NCBI GenBank assembly: GCA_002408085.1
Contig: DHQL01000016.1
Coordinates: 113,044-177,043, forward strand
DNA: 64,000 nucleotides
Reading direction: 5' to 3'
Source of the DNA: Spirochaeta sp. UBA5339
GTDB taxonomy: Bacteria; Spirochaetota; Spirochaetia; DSM-2461
The notes under the pieces: model-generated
What the model saw: the letters and a program-made list of their open reading frames with translations, nothing else
Databases searched by the model: none
Told to the model about the DNA's origin: nothing
Shown here: positions 63,862 to 64,000 of the stretch, in pieces
How the letters are laid out: every line of letters begins with the position of its first letter
How positions within the stretch are numbered: the first letter of the stretch is position 1
Position numbers and translations under genes: made by a program

Positions 63862-64000
63862 CTAATGTTGCCCGATCTTATCCACAACTTCTTTTTTAGG
63901 TAAAGAATCTTTGATAATTTGATCTTATGTTCAAAAAGCATTCATATTACTACAAGATATCACAAAATAAGTAGAATTGTGTTATACTACAAATGGATCG

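Larger units (their letters stand above)
27441..64000. mobile_element. Integrative genomic island inserted at the tmRNA gene (right end outside window)
   Basis: A tyrosine integrase points away from the 3' end of ssrA, a classic island attachment site. From here composition becomes AT-rich and only accessory genes follow: integrase, serine recombinase, primase, helicase, restriction systems, nucleases, repressors and unknown proteins. No phage structural genes and no conjugation genes are recognised, so a satellite-like or mobilisable element is more likely than a prophage. I looked for a second copy of the T-arm/acceptor sequence before 64000 and found none. The left boundary is inferred from the ssrA end. 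Confidence 0.8.

Noticed and set aside
63759..63941. Minus-strand 60-residue open frame
   Set aside because: Lys/Leu/Ile-rich, no ribosome site, and it overlaps another open frame; not supported as a gene.
27441..64000. Prophage
   Set aside because: No capsid, portal, terminase, tail or lysis gene is recognised; only integrase, replication and defence-type cargo.
1..64000. CRISPR array
   Set aside because: No regularly spaced direct repeats with unique spacers were seen; the repeats found are short, overlapping or palindromic.

Overview
The window looks like a chromosomal segment of a free-living spirochaete (Spirochaetales) with a large horizontally acquired island in its right half. The spirochaete call is an inference. 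It rests on gene order and on family features: a NusA with an added zinc ribbon and acidic tail, a lysine/valine-rich IF-2 N-terminus, a PEGA plus formylglycine-generating-enzyme (FGE) fold protein, and a complete BamA/TamB/Skp outer-membrane block beside mutS. By eye the left part (1-27.5 kb) is GC-balanced and the right part (27.5-64 kb) clearly more AT-rich.

Left part, core genome. The minus-strand operon rimP-nusA-infB runs off the left edge. A second long minus-strand operon (15777 down to 2545) encodes an outer-membrane-like protein, a TonB-like protein, TamB, BamA, a Skp/OmpH chaperone, MutS and ComF, and ends in a clear hairpin terminator. Divergent from it are tmk, a small exported protein and a vapBC toxin-antitoxin pair. 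Next come yebC-ruvC-ruvA-ruvB-queA (minus, overlapping starts and stops) and lepB-lepB-hemW (minus). On the plus strand follow the PEGA/FGE protein, which has a textbook promoter placed so that its mRNA should be leaderless, then smpB and the tmRNA gene ssrA with its own consensus promoter, a 20-residue tag frame and a hairpin terminator.

Right part, an integrated element. A tyrosine recombinase gene starts 155 bases after the 3' end of ssrA, so the island probably used the tmRNA gene as attachment site. No second copy of the att core is visible by 64000, so the element is over 36 kb and its right end lies outside the window. It has a replication module (TOPRIM primase and P-loop helicase with repeat-rich flanks), a serine recombinase, no recognisable virion or conjugation genes, and many defence-type genes. 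These are three small nuclease/DUF2971 genes next to the integrase; a five-gene operon hsdR-hsdM-hsdS-ATPase/TOPRIM-nuclease; an ADP-ribosyltransferase-like protein; two HExxH zincin-like proteins; and another PD-(D/E)XK nuclease. Two XRE-type repressors sit beside repeat operators, and a lipoprotein gene follows the second. The last 6 kb hold two minus-strand operons of unknown proteins that share a duplicated promoter.

The most unusual signals are DNA-level. A membrane protein gene with a C-terminal helix-turn-helix (52165-53130) carries 18 TGAC(T/G)(C/T) hexamers in two clusters of nine, followed by four helically phased GTTCA/TGAAC palindromes before hsdR. Six GTGTAA/TTACAC repeats lie beside the helicase gene. 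A three-copy non-coding motif precedes or lies near genes of the replication module and an orphan gene. One small gene reads through a single in-frame TAG.
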